In this document: piece after piece, positions 5,915 through 14,156 of the stretch
Layout: every line of letters starts with the position of its first letter
Position numbering within the stretch: the first letter of the stretch is position 1
Source: a bacterium
GTDB lineage: Bacteria > Planctomycetota > UBA11346
NCBI GenBank assembly: GCA_020049615.1
Contig: JAIFKN010000060.1
Span: forward strand, 1 to 23,992
Reading direction: 5' to 3'
Length of the DNA: 23,992 nucleotides
Notes under the pieces: model-generated
What the model was told of the DNA's origin: nothing
Seen by the model: the letters and a program-made list of their open reading frames with translations, nothing else
The model's database searches: none
Made by a program: the position numbers and the translations under genes

Positions 5915-8900
5915 ATGCGACCGCTACCCGTGCCCGTCACATCGCCTCAGTCACCTCCGTTCCTCCGTGTGAGTCCACTGCGCGCTGCGCCGCTCCTCCT
6001 GCTCGCCATCCTGGTCCACGCCGAGGAGCCCTGGCGCATCGGCTCGGACGGAGCCGTCCATCGGGCGACCAAGCCCGAGGAGCTGACCCGGCCGATCGTG
6101 TTCGAACGCCATGGCACCTCGGGTCTGGAAGCGACCTTCATCGCCAGCTGCCTGCGCGGCGTGCACGAGGACGACTGGCGCCGGACCCGATCCGTCGCCG
6201 GCACCCGGCGCGACCAACTGGTGGACCAGCCAACCGGCGCCTGCGGCAGCGAGGAGGACCGCCAGCGCTTCGGCATCGAGGGACGCCTGGGCGACTGGGA
6301 CGACTTCTCGGTGCAATGGGACGGCCTCATCCTCATCCCGGCAGGAGGCGCCGATCTTGCCACAACCTCCGACGACGGCTCTCGGCTGTGGCTCGACCGC
6401 GACCGTGACGGCATGGTCCAGTCCGGCGAATGGGGCAGCAACGGCTGGGGCAGCGGCCAGGGTGCGACGTTGCGCCTGGTGCACAGCGACGTGCCGCCCG
6501 GCACCTGGCCGATCCGGCTGCAGTTCGAAGAGGGCGGTGGCGGCAATTCGATCTCGCTCATGTGGCGCAGCGGCGGAGGCGCCTGGACGACGGTACCGGC
6601 CGAGGCCTTCGCCCGCACCCCGGTGCTGCGGCTGCAGGGTCCGGTGACCTTCCGCTCCCCGGTCAGCGGCGAGGGGGAGCTGCACCTGGGCGAGGGGGCG
6701 GTGCTGGCCTCGGCTCCTGCCGTCGGGGCACTGTCCATCTCTGGCCGCGTCACGCTGGGCGCCGACCTCAACCGCGAGCATTTGCGCATCCATCTCGCCC
6801 GCGACGCGACGCTGGCCCTTGCCGGCCACCGCCTGTCCTGCGCCGGGTTGACCGGGACCGGGAGGGTGCAGCTCGAGGGCGGCACGTTGTCGCTCGCGTC
6901 CTCAGGCGAGCTCGCCCTGCACGGTCCTGGGCGGCTGGAGACGCATGGCGATCTGGTCCTCTCGGACATCGATCCGTCCGTCGAACTGGTGCTGACCGGC
7001 CCCGGATCGGTACGCTCTCCGGGCCGCAGTCTGGTCCGCAGCACCCTGGCCGCTCCGCTCGCCACCGTGCTCGAACTCGGAGCCGTACCGGACGACGCCG
7101 GCACCCTGCAGGTCGAGCTCGACGGTCCGCTCGTCGGGTCCGGGCTGATGGCCTGGCGTGCCGACCGCCACGGCCGCTGGTTCCAGCGACTGGCCGAACC
7201 GCGCCTGCGCGACGGTCGCCAGCGGCTGGAGATCGATCTCGCGGAGACGGCGGATCTGCGCCCGGTCGGCCACGATGCGGCGTGGAATCCCCTGACCGCC
7301 AGCGAGAGCCGCCGCGCCGGGCTGCTGATCTACGCCGACCGGCCGCTGAGCGGATCGGTGCTGGCCGACGCGCGCTGGCTGCCGCGGAAGCGCCGCGCCG
7401 CCAGTCCGAGCCTCGCCATGCTCTCGCTGCCGCCAACACGCGTGGCGACCGGCCAGCGCATTGAACTGACGGCCCTGCCCGAGCCATACCCGCAGCGGCC
7501 GCTCGACCCCGACTGCTTCGCCCTGGAGCTGGCGGTGACCGCTCCTGATGGCTCGGTCACCAGCTACGCCGGCTTCGCCGACCAGGCGTTCCGCCGTATC
7601 GACCGCGGCGATCGCGAGCGGCTCCTCGCCGATGGTCCGCCGCGCTTCGGCCTGCGCTTCCGCGCCCGCCAGGCGGGCGAGCACCGTCTGCGCCTGACCG
7701 CCCGTTGGGCCGGCGGCGCCACCGCCAGCGTCGACCTGCCGCCACTCAGCGCCGATGGCGCGCCATGGGACGACATCGCCCGGCCCGATGCCAGGGACCC
7801 GCGCTTCCTCAGCGCCCAGGACCGTCTCGTCTGGCCGATCGGGCAGAACCTCAACTCGACCTACGATGTGCGCAGCCGCAGCTGCCTGGCGACCACGCTG
7901 ACACCGGACCGCGGCAGCTTCACCCGCGAGGCCTTCCTCGCCCGACTGATCGCCGCCGGTGGCACCGGGGCCGAGACCTGGCTCAGCCCATGGAACCTCG
8001 GCCTGGAATGGACCGACGCCTGGGCCGGCTTCCACGGCGCCGGCAGGCCCAATCTGGGCAACGCCTGGGCCCTCGACCGCTACCTCGACCTGGCCGAACG
8101 CCACGGCGTGCGCGTGGTCCTGTCGATCTTCAACCACGGCCAGGGCCGCGACGGCAGCGGTGCCGAGGACGACTGGCCGCATCACCCGTGGCGCGTCGCC
8201 AATGGCGGCTGGCTCGACGGCCCCGCCGGCCTGTTCACCGACGAACGGGCACTGCGGGCGCAATCCGACCTGTTCCGCTATCTCGCGGCGCGCTGGGGCG
8301 ACAGCCCCGCTGTGCTGGCCTGGAAGCTATGGGCCGAGGTCAACCTGACCCATGCCCCGAATGACGACAAGCAGGCCTGGCACGGCAAAGCCGCCGCCCT
8401 CTTCGCCCGCCACGATCCCTGGCGGCATCCGGTCACCACGCACTGGTGCGGTGACTATCGGAACGCCGACCCGGTCATCTCCGCCCTGCCTGGCATCGGC
8501 ATGCTGACCATCGACGCCTACCATGGCGAGGAATCCGGCATCGCCGACCTGCTCGCCCACAGCACCCGTGATGGCAGGCGCCGCGGCGGCCTGGCCGGCT
8601 ACGGCAAGCCGATCCTGGTCACGGAATATGGCGGCAGTCCGAGTGCCACCGCACCACCGCGCCTGGAGGCCGAACTCGCCATCGGCGGCTGGGCGGCCCT
8701 GGTCCACGGCCATGCCGGCATGCCGATGATGTGGTGGTTCGAGTGGATCGACCAGGGAGCCCGCTACAGCCAGTTCGGCGCCCTGCGTCGCTTCGTCGAT
8801 GGCGAGGATCTGCGCGATCCGTCGGCCCGCACCGTCGCTCCGGAAGCCGGTCGGCTCTGGTGCCGGGCCTGGCAGCGCCCCGGCCGGATGCTCGGCTACG

Positions 8901-9130
8901 TGCTCGACCCGGTCTGGGCCGCCCAGGGCACGGTCGATGACATGGTCGATGGCGGGAACATCGACTTCGGCGGGGTCTCGGCTGGAGCGATGCGGCTGGA
9001 GTGGTGGGATGCCGACCTCGGCGCGGTGCGCGCAAGCCGCGACCTCGCCCATCCTGGGGGAGCCCTGCGCCTGAGCGTGCCGGCGTTCCGCCGCCACCTC
9101 GCCTTCAAGCTCCGGCGGAAGGACGGCTGA
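5915..9130 (+). CDS. Secreted PA14-domain glycoside hydrolase, clan GH-A-like
   Basis: From the ATG at 5915 the protein has 1071 residues. It starts with a signal peptide whose hydrophobic core is [17 protein letters not shown], with cleavage likely near residue 36. The frame is open back to an ATG at 5846, abutting the FAH stop, and a GTG at 5969 is also possible. Residues 70-233 form a PA14-type carbohydrate-binding domain containing [18 protein letters not shown] strand-rich Gly/Leu segment (about 240-370) resembles a beta-solenoid. A DUF5060-like beta-sandwich follows (about 490-590). The catalytic barrel spans about 610-960, with a likely acid/base Glu808 in LWAEVNL and a nucleophile Glu904 in LVTEYGG. 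The target polysaccharide is unknown. Glu808 follows Ala instead of the usual clan-A Asn. Confidence 0.82.
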   Translation: MRPLPVPVTSPQSPPFLRVSPLRAAPLLLLAILVHAEEPWRIGSDGAVHRATKPEELTRPIVFERHGTSGLEATFIASCLRGVHEDDWRRTRSVAGTRRDQLVDQPTGACGSEEDRQRFGIEGRLGDWDDFSVQWDGLILIPAGGADLATTSDDGSRLWLDRDRDGMVQSGEWGSNGWGSGQGATLRLVHSDVPPGTWPIRLQFEEGGGGNSISLMWRSGGGAWTTVPAEAFARTPVLRLQGPVTFRSPVSGEGELHLGEGAVLASAPAVGALSISGRVTLGADLNREHLRIHLARDATLALAGHRLSCAGLTGTGRVQLEGGTLSLASSGELALHGPGRLETHGDLVLSDIDPSVELVLTGPGSVRSPGRSLVRSTLAAPLATVLELGAVPDDAGTLQVELDGPLVGSGLMAWRADRHGRWFQRLAEPRLRDGRQRLEIDLAETADLRPVGHDAAWNPLTASESRRAGLLIYADRPLSGSVLADARWLPRKRRAASPSLAMLSLPPTRVATGQRIELTALPEPYPQRPLDPDCFALELAVTAPDGSVTSYAGFADQAFRRIDRGDRERLLADGPPRFGLRFRARQAGEHRLRLTARWAGGATASVDLPPLSADGAPWDDIARPDARDPRFLSAQDRLVWPIGQNLNSTYDVRSRSCLATTLTPDRGSFTREAFLARLIAAGGTGAETWLSPWNLGLEWTDAWAGFHGAGRPNLGNAWALDRYLDLAERHGVRVVLSIFNHGQGRDGSGAEDDWPHHPWRVANGGWLDGPAGLFTDERALRAQSDLFRYLAARWGDSPAVLAWKLWAEVNLTHAPNDDKQAWHGKAAALFARHDPWRHPVTTHWCGDYRNADPVISALPGIGMLTIDAYHGEESGIADLLAHSTRDGRRRGGLAGYGKPILVTEYGGSPSATAPPRLEAELAIGGWAALVHGHAGMPMMWWFEWIDQGARYSQFGALRRFVDGEDLRDPSARTVAPEAGRLWCRAWQRPGRMLGYVLDPVWAAQGTVDDMVDGGNIDFGGVSAGAMRLEWWDADLGAVRASRDLAHPGGALRLSVPAFRRHLAFKLRRKDG
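9119..9123 (+). promoter_or_regulatory. Ribosome binding site fixing the selB start
   Basis: AAGGA ends six bases before the ATG at 9130. This decides the selB start, since the same frame stays open back to about 9001. The site lies inside the last codons of the hydrolase gene. Confidence 0.7.
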
Positions 9131-11064
9131 TGGCAGCCCGCACCGCTCCGCTCCACGTGACCATCGGCACCGCCGGGCACGTCGACCACGGCAAGACCTC
9201 ACTGGTCGAGGCCCTGACCGGCTCGAACCCCGACCGCCTGCCTGAGGAGAAGCGTCGAGGCATGACCATCGAGCTGGGCTTCGCCTTCGCCCGCGGCGAG
9301 GCCGGCATCGACCTGGCCTTCATCGACTGCCCCGGTCACGAGCGCTTCGTCCACCACATGGTCGCCGGTGCCGGCTCGATGGAAGGCTGCCTGCTGATCG
9401 TCGCGGCCAATGAGGGCCCCTGCGCCCAGACCCGCGAGCACCTCGACATCCTGCGCCTGCTCGGCCTGCGCTGGGGCCGCGTGGTGCTGACCAAGTCCGA
9501 CCTGATGGACGAGGCGGGCCTGGCCGCGGCGCGCGACCTGGCGCTGGAGCTGGTCGCCGGCACCCCCTTCGCCACCGAACCGCCCCTGGCGGTCAGCGCG
9601 CACAGCGGCGCCGGCCTGCCCGAGCTGAAGGCCTGGTTGTTCGAACGCGCCGCCGAGCAGCGCCGTCTGACCAGCGGCGTGCACGCGCGGCTGCCGGTCG
9701 ACCGCGTCTTCTCGCTCGCCGGCCACGGTACCGTGGTCACCGGCACGCTGCTCGCGGGCGAACTCAGCCCCGGCGACGAGGTCGCGCTGCATCCCGGCGG
9801 AAAGGCGCGGGTGCGCTCGCTGCAGGTCAACCGGGTCAGCGTCGACCGCGCCCTCGCCGGCCAGCGCACAGCGGTCAACCTCACCGGCATCGAACGCGAC
9901 CAGGTGCGGCGCGGCGCCTGGCTGGCCACGCCGGGCACGCTGCAGGCGACGCGCGAGGTCGATGTACGCCTGGAGGTGCTGGCCGCCGGCCTCAAGCACC
10001 GCGCCGAGGTCCTGGTCCATCACGGCACCACCCACGTGACCGCTCGCGTCCATCTGCTGCATACCGACGTCGCCGAGGGCGGCAGCCACGACGCGCAGCT
10101 GCGCCTCGACGAGGAGCTGTTCCTGCGCCCTGGCGACCGTCTGGTGCTGCGCCGGCCGAGTCCCGCCGCCAACCTCGCCGGCGCCCAGGTCGTCGACGCG
10201 GCGCCGCCGCACCATCGCCGATTCAGCGACGAGGCGCGCGCCTGGTTCGCCGCCCGCAGCGGGCGCGGTGCCGACGCCCTGCTCGCCTGGCTGGGTGGCA
10301 GCCCCGAACCGCCCACCCTGGCCGAGGCCGAGGCCTGGGCCGGCGGCCCCGCCCTCCTCGCCGGCGTCGCCGCCGAGGCAGGCCAGCGCGTGCTGTGGCG
10401 GCAGGTCGGCGCCACCCGCCGCCTGTGGTCGGCCACGGCGTGGAACGGCCTAGCCGAGGCCCTGCATGCGCACCTCGCCGCGCGATTGACGGCCAAGCCT
10501 GAGCATCCCTGGTTCGGCCAGGAGGACCTGCGCTCGGCCCTGGCCAGCCGCCTGTCGGAACCATGCTGGCTCGACCTGCTGGTGCAGCTCGATGCCGACG
10601 GCCGCCTCGCCCGCCGCGAGGGTCGCGTCACCGTGCCGTCGCTCATCGGCCCCCTTCCCGAGCGCCTGCGCCCGGCCGCTGCGGCCCTGTGGCAGACCTA
10701 CGATGCCGCAGGACTGGAACCGCCCTACGACCACCCGTGCTGGGCGGCACAGCCCGATCCGGAGCTCGCCGCACTGGCGCACCGCGCCCTGGCCGAACGC
10801 GGCTGGCTGCTCCGCCTCAACGACCGCCAGCATCTGCACCGCCGGCATGGCGAGGCCCTCGCCGCCAAGGTCCGCGCCGCCCTCGCCCGCGGCCCGTTGA
10901 CGATCGGCGCAGCCAAGAGCGACCTCGGCCTGCCGCGCAAGTACGTCATCCCCTATCTCGAATGGTGCGACGCCATCGGCCTCACCCGTCGCCAGGGCGA
11001 TGCGCGCATCGCCGGAGCCAACGACAGGATCACCATACCCGCCTTGGGTGGGATCCCGACCTGA
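9130..11064 (+). CDS. selB: Selenocysteine-specific translation elongation factor SelB
   Basis: This 644-residue GTPase delivers selenocysteinyl-tRNA to UGA codons marked by a SECIS hairpin. The G motifs are complete: G1 in GHVDHGKTS (16-24), switch region [12 protein letters not shown] (42-53), G3 DCPGHE (66-71) and G4 TKSD (121-124). The beta-barrel domains follow ([21 protein letters not shown] and onward). The C-terminal third has the winged-helix region that binds SECIS RNA, ending [23 protein letters not shown], which is typical of the last SelB domain. The ATG overlaps the hydrolase stop by one base (TGATG) and has a strong ribosome binding site, so it is probably co-transcribed with the two genes before it. 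No selA, selD, selC tRNA or selenoprotein gene is seen in the window. Confidence 0.95.
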   Translation: MAARTAPLHVTIGTAGHVDHGKTSLVEALTGSNPDRLPEEKRRGMTIELGFAFARGEAGIDLAFIDCPGHERFVHHMVAGAGSMEGCLLIVAANEGPCAQTREHLDILRLLGLRWGRVVLTKSDLMDEAGLAAARDLALELVAGTPFATEPPLAVSAHSGAGLPELKAWLFERAAEQRRLTSGVHARLPVDRVFSLAGHGTVVTGTLLAGELSPGDEVALHPGGKARVRSLQVNRVSVDRALAGQRTAVNLTGIERDQVRRGAWLATPGTLQATREVDVRLEVLAAGLKHRAEVLVHHGTTHVTARVHLLHTDVAEGGSHDAQLRLDEELFLRPGDRLVLRRPSPAANLAGAQVVDAAPPHHRRFSDEARAWFAARSGRGADALLAWLGGSPEPPTLAEAEAWAGGPALLAGVAAEAGQRVLWRQVGATRRLWSATAWNGLAEALHAHLAARLTAKPEHPWFGQEDLRSALASRLSEPCWLDLLVQLDADGRLARREGRVTVPSLIGPLPERLRPAAAALWQTYDAAGLEPPYDHPCWAAQPDPELAALAHRALAERGWLLRLNDRQHLHRRHGEALAAKVRAALARGPLTIGAAKSDLGLPRKYVIPYLEWCDAIGLTRRQGDARIAGANDRITIPALGGIPT

Positions 11065-11074
11065 TGATGAGCCA

Positions 11075-11092
11075 GTCGCCGCTCGGCGCGAC
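11075..11092. terminator. Possible bidirectional terminator hairpin between convergent genes
   Basis: GTCGC at 11075-11079 pairs with GCGAC at 11088-11092 across an 8-base loop. It sits in the 32-base gap between the convergent selB and 11097-12206 genes. No T run flanks it, so termination is only suggested by position. Confidence 0.25.
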
Positions 11093-11096
11093 CGCC

Positions 11097-12206
11097 TCAG
11101 GATGGCTTGGTGAACAGCTTGGCGAACCGGCCTGCCAGAGTCGGATGGGCTCCGCCTTGAGCCGACGGCTGCGAAGCGACATGCCGATGATGCGCGGCCT
11201 GCAGATGGCTGAGCGTGTAGACCGCGTTGCCAGCGACATAGATCGTCGTCAGGCCCTCCTCCATGATGATGGTCGAGGCGCGCTTGGCGGAGAAGCGGTA
11301 GGTGCCGTCATCCCGTCGCATCGGGATCGGCACCAGGCGGTCGGTCGGATTCAGCTTCACCGCCGGATCGAGAGCCCGGTCGAGGCGCCAGCCCCGCTCC
11401 CGTTTCGACCAGCAGACCGTGCGCGGACCATGCGGGGAATCGCCGAGGACATAGATCTGCTGGCCGCGGCGGTCGCGCAAGGTGTGGATCGCGGCGTGAT
11501 CGTACACCTGCCCGCCCCAGGAGCAGAACTTTCCGATATCGGGCAGGTATTCGAGATGATCGGGGCAGATGCCCAGGGCCATGAAGGACTCGGCCGTCTC
11601 GCGCAGGACGCGCTGCAGGGGCGTCTCTTCCGCCGCCTGGCGCAGCTGCGCCGCCCGGTACATCTCGATGGCGATGCGCTGGCGAACCCGGGCCGTTTCG
11701 CGGCGCTCGAGTTCGGTGGCGACCGCGACGCGGGCGACCACAGCCTCGGCCTCGGCATCGCGTTCCTGCCTGCCGGCCATGATCCGGGCCATGACTTCTG
11801 CGTCATGCTCAGCCGAACCGCCTTCGACGCTGAGGAACGACAGCAGACCCTTGCGCACCTGGCCGGTTTCTGTCCCCGGACCATCGCCGGATGCAACTGG
11901 CGGAGCCGCGACCGGGGCCGCCCGCCCACCGGAGCCCTGACCGATCACCGCATGTCCGCAGGAGGCCTGGGCGGCGGCCCGCGAACCGGAGTTCTGACCT
12001 GCCTTCTTCGCCGCGGCTGCCGCCGCAGCCTCCGCTGCAGCCCGTCGCAGGGCATCCAGATCCGGTAGATCGATCGGCACCGTCTGGGAGACGACCGGCC
12101 CGCTGGCATCCCCGGCTACCGGCTGGGGGGTGGGGAGGGAGACCGGAGGCGCACCGCCCCCCGCGGGCAACGGCGGCAACGCGATGGGCTGCAGTTCATC
12201 GGCCAT
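11097..12206 (-). CDS. Unrecognised protein with Pro/Ala-rich N-terminus
   Basis: I do not recognise this 369-residue protein. Residues 1-120 are low complexity: proline-rich first (LPPLPAGGGAPPVSLPTPQP), then an alanine run in DALRRAAAEAAAAAAAKKA, then Gly/Ala/Pro. About 120-215 is a charged helical stretch rich in Glu, Arg and Ala that could form a coiled coil. The remaining C-terminal part looks globular, with FMALGICPDHLEYLPDIGKFCSWGGQVYDHAAIHTLRD and TIIMEEGLTTIYVAGNAVYTLSHL. There is no signal peptide and no clear transmembrane helix, so it is probably cytoplasmic. The ATG at 12206 has no strong ribosome binding site. It converges on selB and diverges from the 12355 gene. Confidence 0.7.
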   Translation of the reverse strand: MADELQPIALPPLPAGGGAPPVSLPTPQPVAGDASGPVVSQTVPIDLPDLDALRRAAAEAAAAAAAKKAGQNSGSRAAAQASCGHAVIGQGSGGRAAPVAAPPVASGDGPGTETGQVRKGLLSFLSVEGGSAEHDAEVMARIMAGRQERDAEAEAVVARVAVATELERRETARVRQRIAIEMYRAAQLRQAAEETPLQRVLRETAESFMALGICPDHLEYLPDIGKFCSWGGQVYDHAAIHTLRDRRGQQIYVLGDSPHGPRTVCWSKRERGWRLDRALDPAVKLNPTDRLVPIPMRRDDGTYRFSAKRASTIIMEEGLTTIYVAGNAVYTLSHLQAAHHRHVASQPSAQGGAHPTLAGRFAKLFTKPS

Positions 12207-12242
12207 TGTTCAACCCGAATACCGCCGGAGCGTGCATGCGGC

Positions 12243-12271
12243 ACGATAGCCCCTGGCCTGGTGCGGAGCAA
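12243..12271 (-). promoter_or_regulatory. Candidate promoter for the 11097-12206 gene
   Basis: Read on the minus strand, TTGCTC (12271-12266) and TATCGT (12248-12243) are exactly 17 bases apart. A start near 12236 would give a leader of about 30 bases before the ATG at 12206. Each box matches the sigma-70 consensus only partly. Confidence 0.35.
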
Positions 12272-12310
12272 GCAGCCGCGACGTCAGGATCGCACACGGC
12301 GCAAACGGTG

Positions 12311-12326
12311 CTGACCCTTGCGTCAG
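12311..12326. promoter_or_regulatory. Inverted repeat, possible operator in a divergent intergenic region
   Basis: CTGAC-CCTTGC-GTCAG is a perfect 5-bp inverted repeat with a 6-base spacer, 28 bases before the ATG at 12355 in the 148-base divergent gap. Its size would suit a dimeric regulator. No regulator gene lies next to it. Confidence 0.25.
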
Positions 12327-12354
12327 ACCAACAGCGCACTCCGATCACGCGGGC

Positions 12355-12723
12355 ATGACCAACGCAGCGCTTACGCCGATTGAGCAGTGCTACTATTTCC
12401 AGGGTGAAGATGTGGACCCGGTCAAGGTGTTCACCCAGTACCTGATCCGCAATCCGCAGTATGGCCGCCTGCGCCACGCCGATTGCGTGGTGAACCTCTA
12501 CGTCGTGGACCGCCCGCAGGACGACCGTCTCCAGGCTCCGAAGACCTATCTGAAGAAGATCACAACCACCATGGGCGCTATCCGCGCCGCGGCCTCGGCA
12601 GTGACCGGCGAGGATTTCGGACGGCCACCACCGACCACGGCGCAGATCGCCGCCCGCAAGGCGAAGAAGGTGGCCAAGAAGGCGGCCAAGAAGGCCAAGG
12701 AGTCCGGGGAATCCGGGGGATGA
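12355..12723 (+). CDS. Small protein with histone-H1-like Lys/Ala tail
   Basis: The 122-residue product has an N-terminal globular part of about 90 residues (beginning TPIEQCYYFQGEDVDPVKVF, later HADCVVNLYVVDRPQDD and TYLKKITTTMGAIRAAASAV). A basic tail at 98-115, ARKAKKVAKKAAKKAKE, has the spaced Lys/Ala pattern of histone H1-like and other nucleic-acid-binding tails. The last residues are ESGESGG. No family is recognised. Nucleic-acid or polyanion binding is inferred from the tail alone. The ATG at 12355 has no recognisable ribosome binding site. The stop overlaps the next start by four bases (ATGA), implying translation coupled with the mutarotase-like gene. Confidence 0.7.
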   Translation: MTNAALTPIEQCYYFQGEDVDPVKVFTQYLIRNPQYGRLRHADCVVNLYVVDRPQDDRLQAPKTYLKKITTTMGAIRAAASAVTGEDFGRPPPTTAQIAARKAKKVAKKAAKKAKESGESGG

Positions 12724-14069
12724 CCACCCATATCAGCGATCTGCCTGCGCAAGCCCGACTGGATCGCCTCGCGGCAGGCCTGCCACGCGTCGTCTCGACC
12801 CATCGGACCGTGATCGAATCGGCTAGCGACGCACTGCTCGGCCTGCCTTGCATCGTCCCGCCATCCGGCGACTGGCAGCAGCCGGCAATGCCCTGGAGCT
12901 TCCGCCTGGACGGACCCGCCTGGGTGCTGCTGTCGGTGCAGCCGTTGCGTGAGGCTGGCCTCGACCCGTCCTGGGCACCCCTGCCGCATGGCGTGGTATG
13001 GCGGTTCTTCGGCTCGGCCAGATTCCACGGCGATCTGCTGTTCGCCAAACGCTGCGATCATGGAATGGTCACGATCCCCGGCCATGCCGGCCGTTCCCCG
13101 CATGGATTCCTCGCCAGGCCGCACCTGGTACTCATCGCCCCGGACATCCCCGCTTCGCCGCCTCCCGGCCAGGATCGCGACGCCTTGCTGGCGGAACAGC
13201 AGCGCATCGAGTCGATCGAATTGGCCGCTGGTCCGCTTCGCGCCACCGTGCAGCTGAAACCGGCCCTGCGCCTGACCGCATTCTCGGTTGGCGACCGGCC
13301 GGACCTGCTGGCCCCGACGAGCGAGGATCCGTGCGGCATCCGCACCTGGGTGATGGAGCCGTTCCAGAACGCCTTCTCGCCGCTGCCAGCAAGCCGTCGG
13401 GCACGATGCCTCGAGCGCGGTGCGGCCCATCTGCAACTCACCACCGATGCCGATCCCGAATCCGGCCTCGAACTGCTCTGGCATGTCCGCCTCGATCCGC
13501 AGCGCCTGCTGCTGCGGCATGGGCTGCGCAACCACGGCCGAGCGACGCGACGCCTCGCCCTCTGGTCGCTGGTCGCCGGAGCGCATCCGCAGTCCATGCG
13601 GAGCCTCTTGCTCCGCAGCCGAGGAGTCGACACGCCTGCTCATCGCCTGCGACCGATGGCGCAGAGCGAGACGGGAGATGCCGGGCCGATCATCGAGCCG
13701 CTGCCACCCGAGACCACCGGTTGCCACGACCTGGCCGGGGGCCTGGTGGTGGATGGGGCGATGCGGTCGAACAGCAGAGCCGTCAAGGCGGGTCTGCGCT
13801 CTACGGACGGTGTCGCCGTCCTGGCCAGCGGCCGGACGGCACTGGTCTCGCGGGTCGTAGCCGGAGATGCTGGCCCCTACCCCGAGGGCGACCTCAACCT
13901 GACCACCTACCACTCCAGCTCCATCATCGAGATCGAGCATGTTGGCCCCCTCGTCGACCTCGAACCGTCGGCCTGCGTGTGGATGGAGCAGGAGCTATCC
14001 ATGCTTGATCTGCCCGAGCATGCTCCGGCTGATCTGCCCGGATTGGTCCACGCCGGATTGCGTCCCTGA
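12720..14069 (+). CDS. Mutarotase-fold-like carbohydrate-binding protein (DUF4380-like)
   Basis: The 449-residue protein has no signal peptide. It shows the broad pattern of galactose-mutarotase-like beta-sandwich proteins. A central strand pair, LELLWHVRLDPQRLLLRHGLRNHG, is followed by LALWSLVAGAHP (about 250-290). A late segment, IIEIEHVGPLVDLEPSACVWMEQELSML (about 402-428), resembles the closing strands in which these proteins place an acidic residue near bound sugar. I cannot name a specific family, and DUF4380 is only the nearest impression. The ATG at 12720 is preceded by a G-rich stretch and overlaps the upstream stop. The following gene encodes a glycosidase-like protein, so a carbohydrate substrate is plausible. 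Confidence 0.55.
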   Translation: MTTHISDLPAQARLDRLAAGLPRVVSTHRTVIESASDALLGLPCIVPPSGDWQQPAMPWSFRLDGPAWVLLSVQPLREAGLDPSWAPLPHGVVWRFFGSARFHGDLLFAKRCDHGMVTIPGHAGRSPHGFLARPHLVLIAPDIPASPPPGQDRDALLAEQQRIESIELAAGPLRATVQLKPALRLTAFSVGDRPDLLAPTSEDPCGIRTWVMEPFQNAFSPLPASRRARCLERGAAHLQLTTDADPESGLELLWHVRLDPQRLLLRHGLRNHGRATRRLALWSLVAGAHPQSMRSLLLRSRGVDTPAHRLRPMAQSETGDAGPIIEPLPPETTGCHDLAGGLVVDGAMRSNSRAVKAGLRSTDGVAVLASGRTALVSRVVAGDAGPYPEGDLNLTTYHSSSIIEIEHVGPLVDLEPSACVWMEQELSMLDLPEHAPADLPGLVHAGLRP

Positions 14070-14156
14070 CGGCTTCCTGGGAATCCTGGACCGGATGCCG
14101 CCATCGCCGGTCCTCTGCCGAGCTTGCCGTCCACGCCCTTGGCTCAGCGTGAAGGC

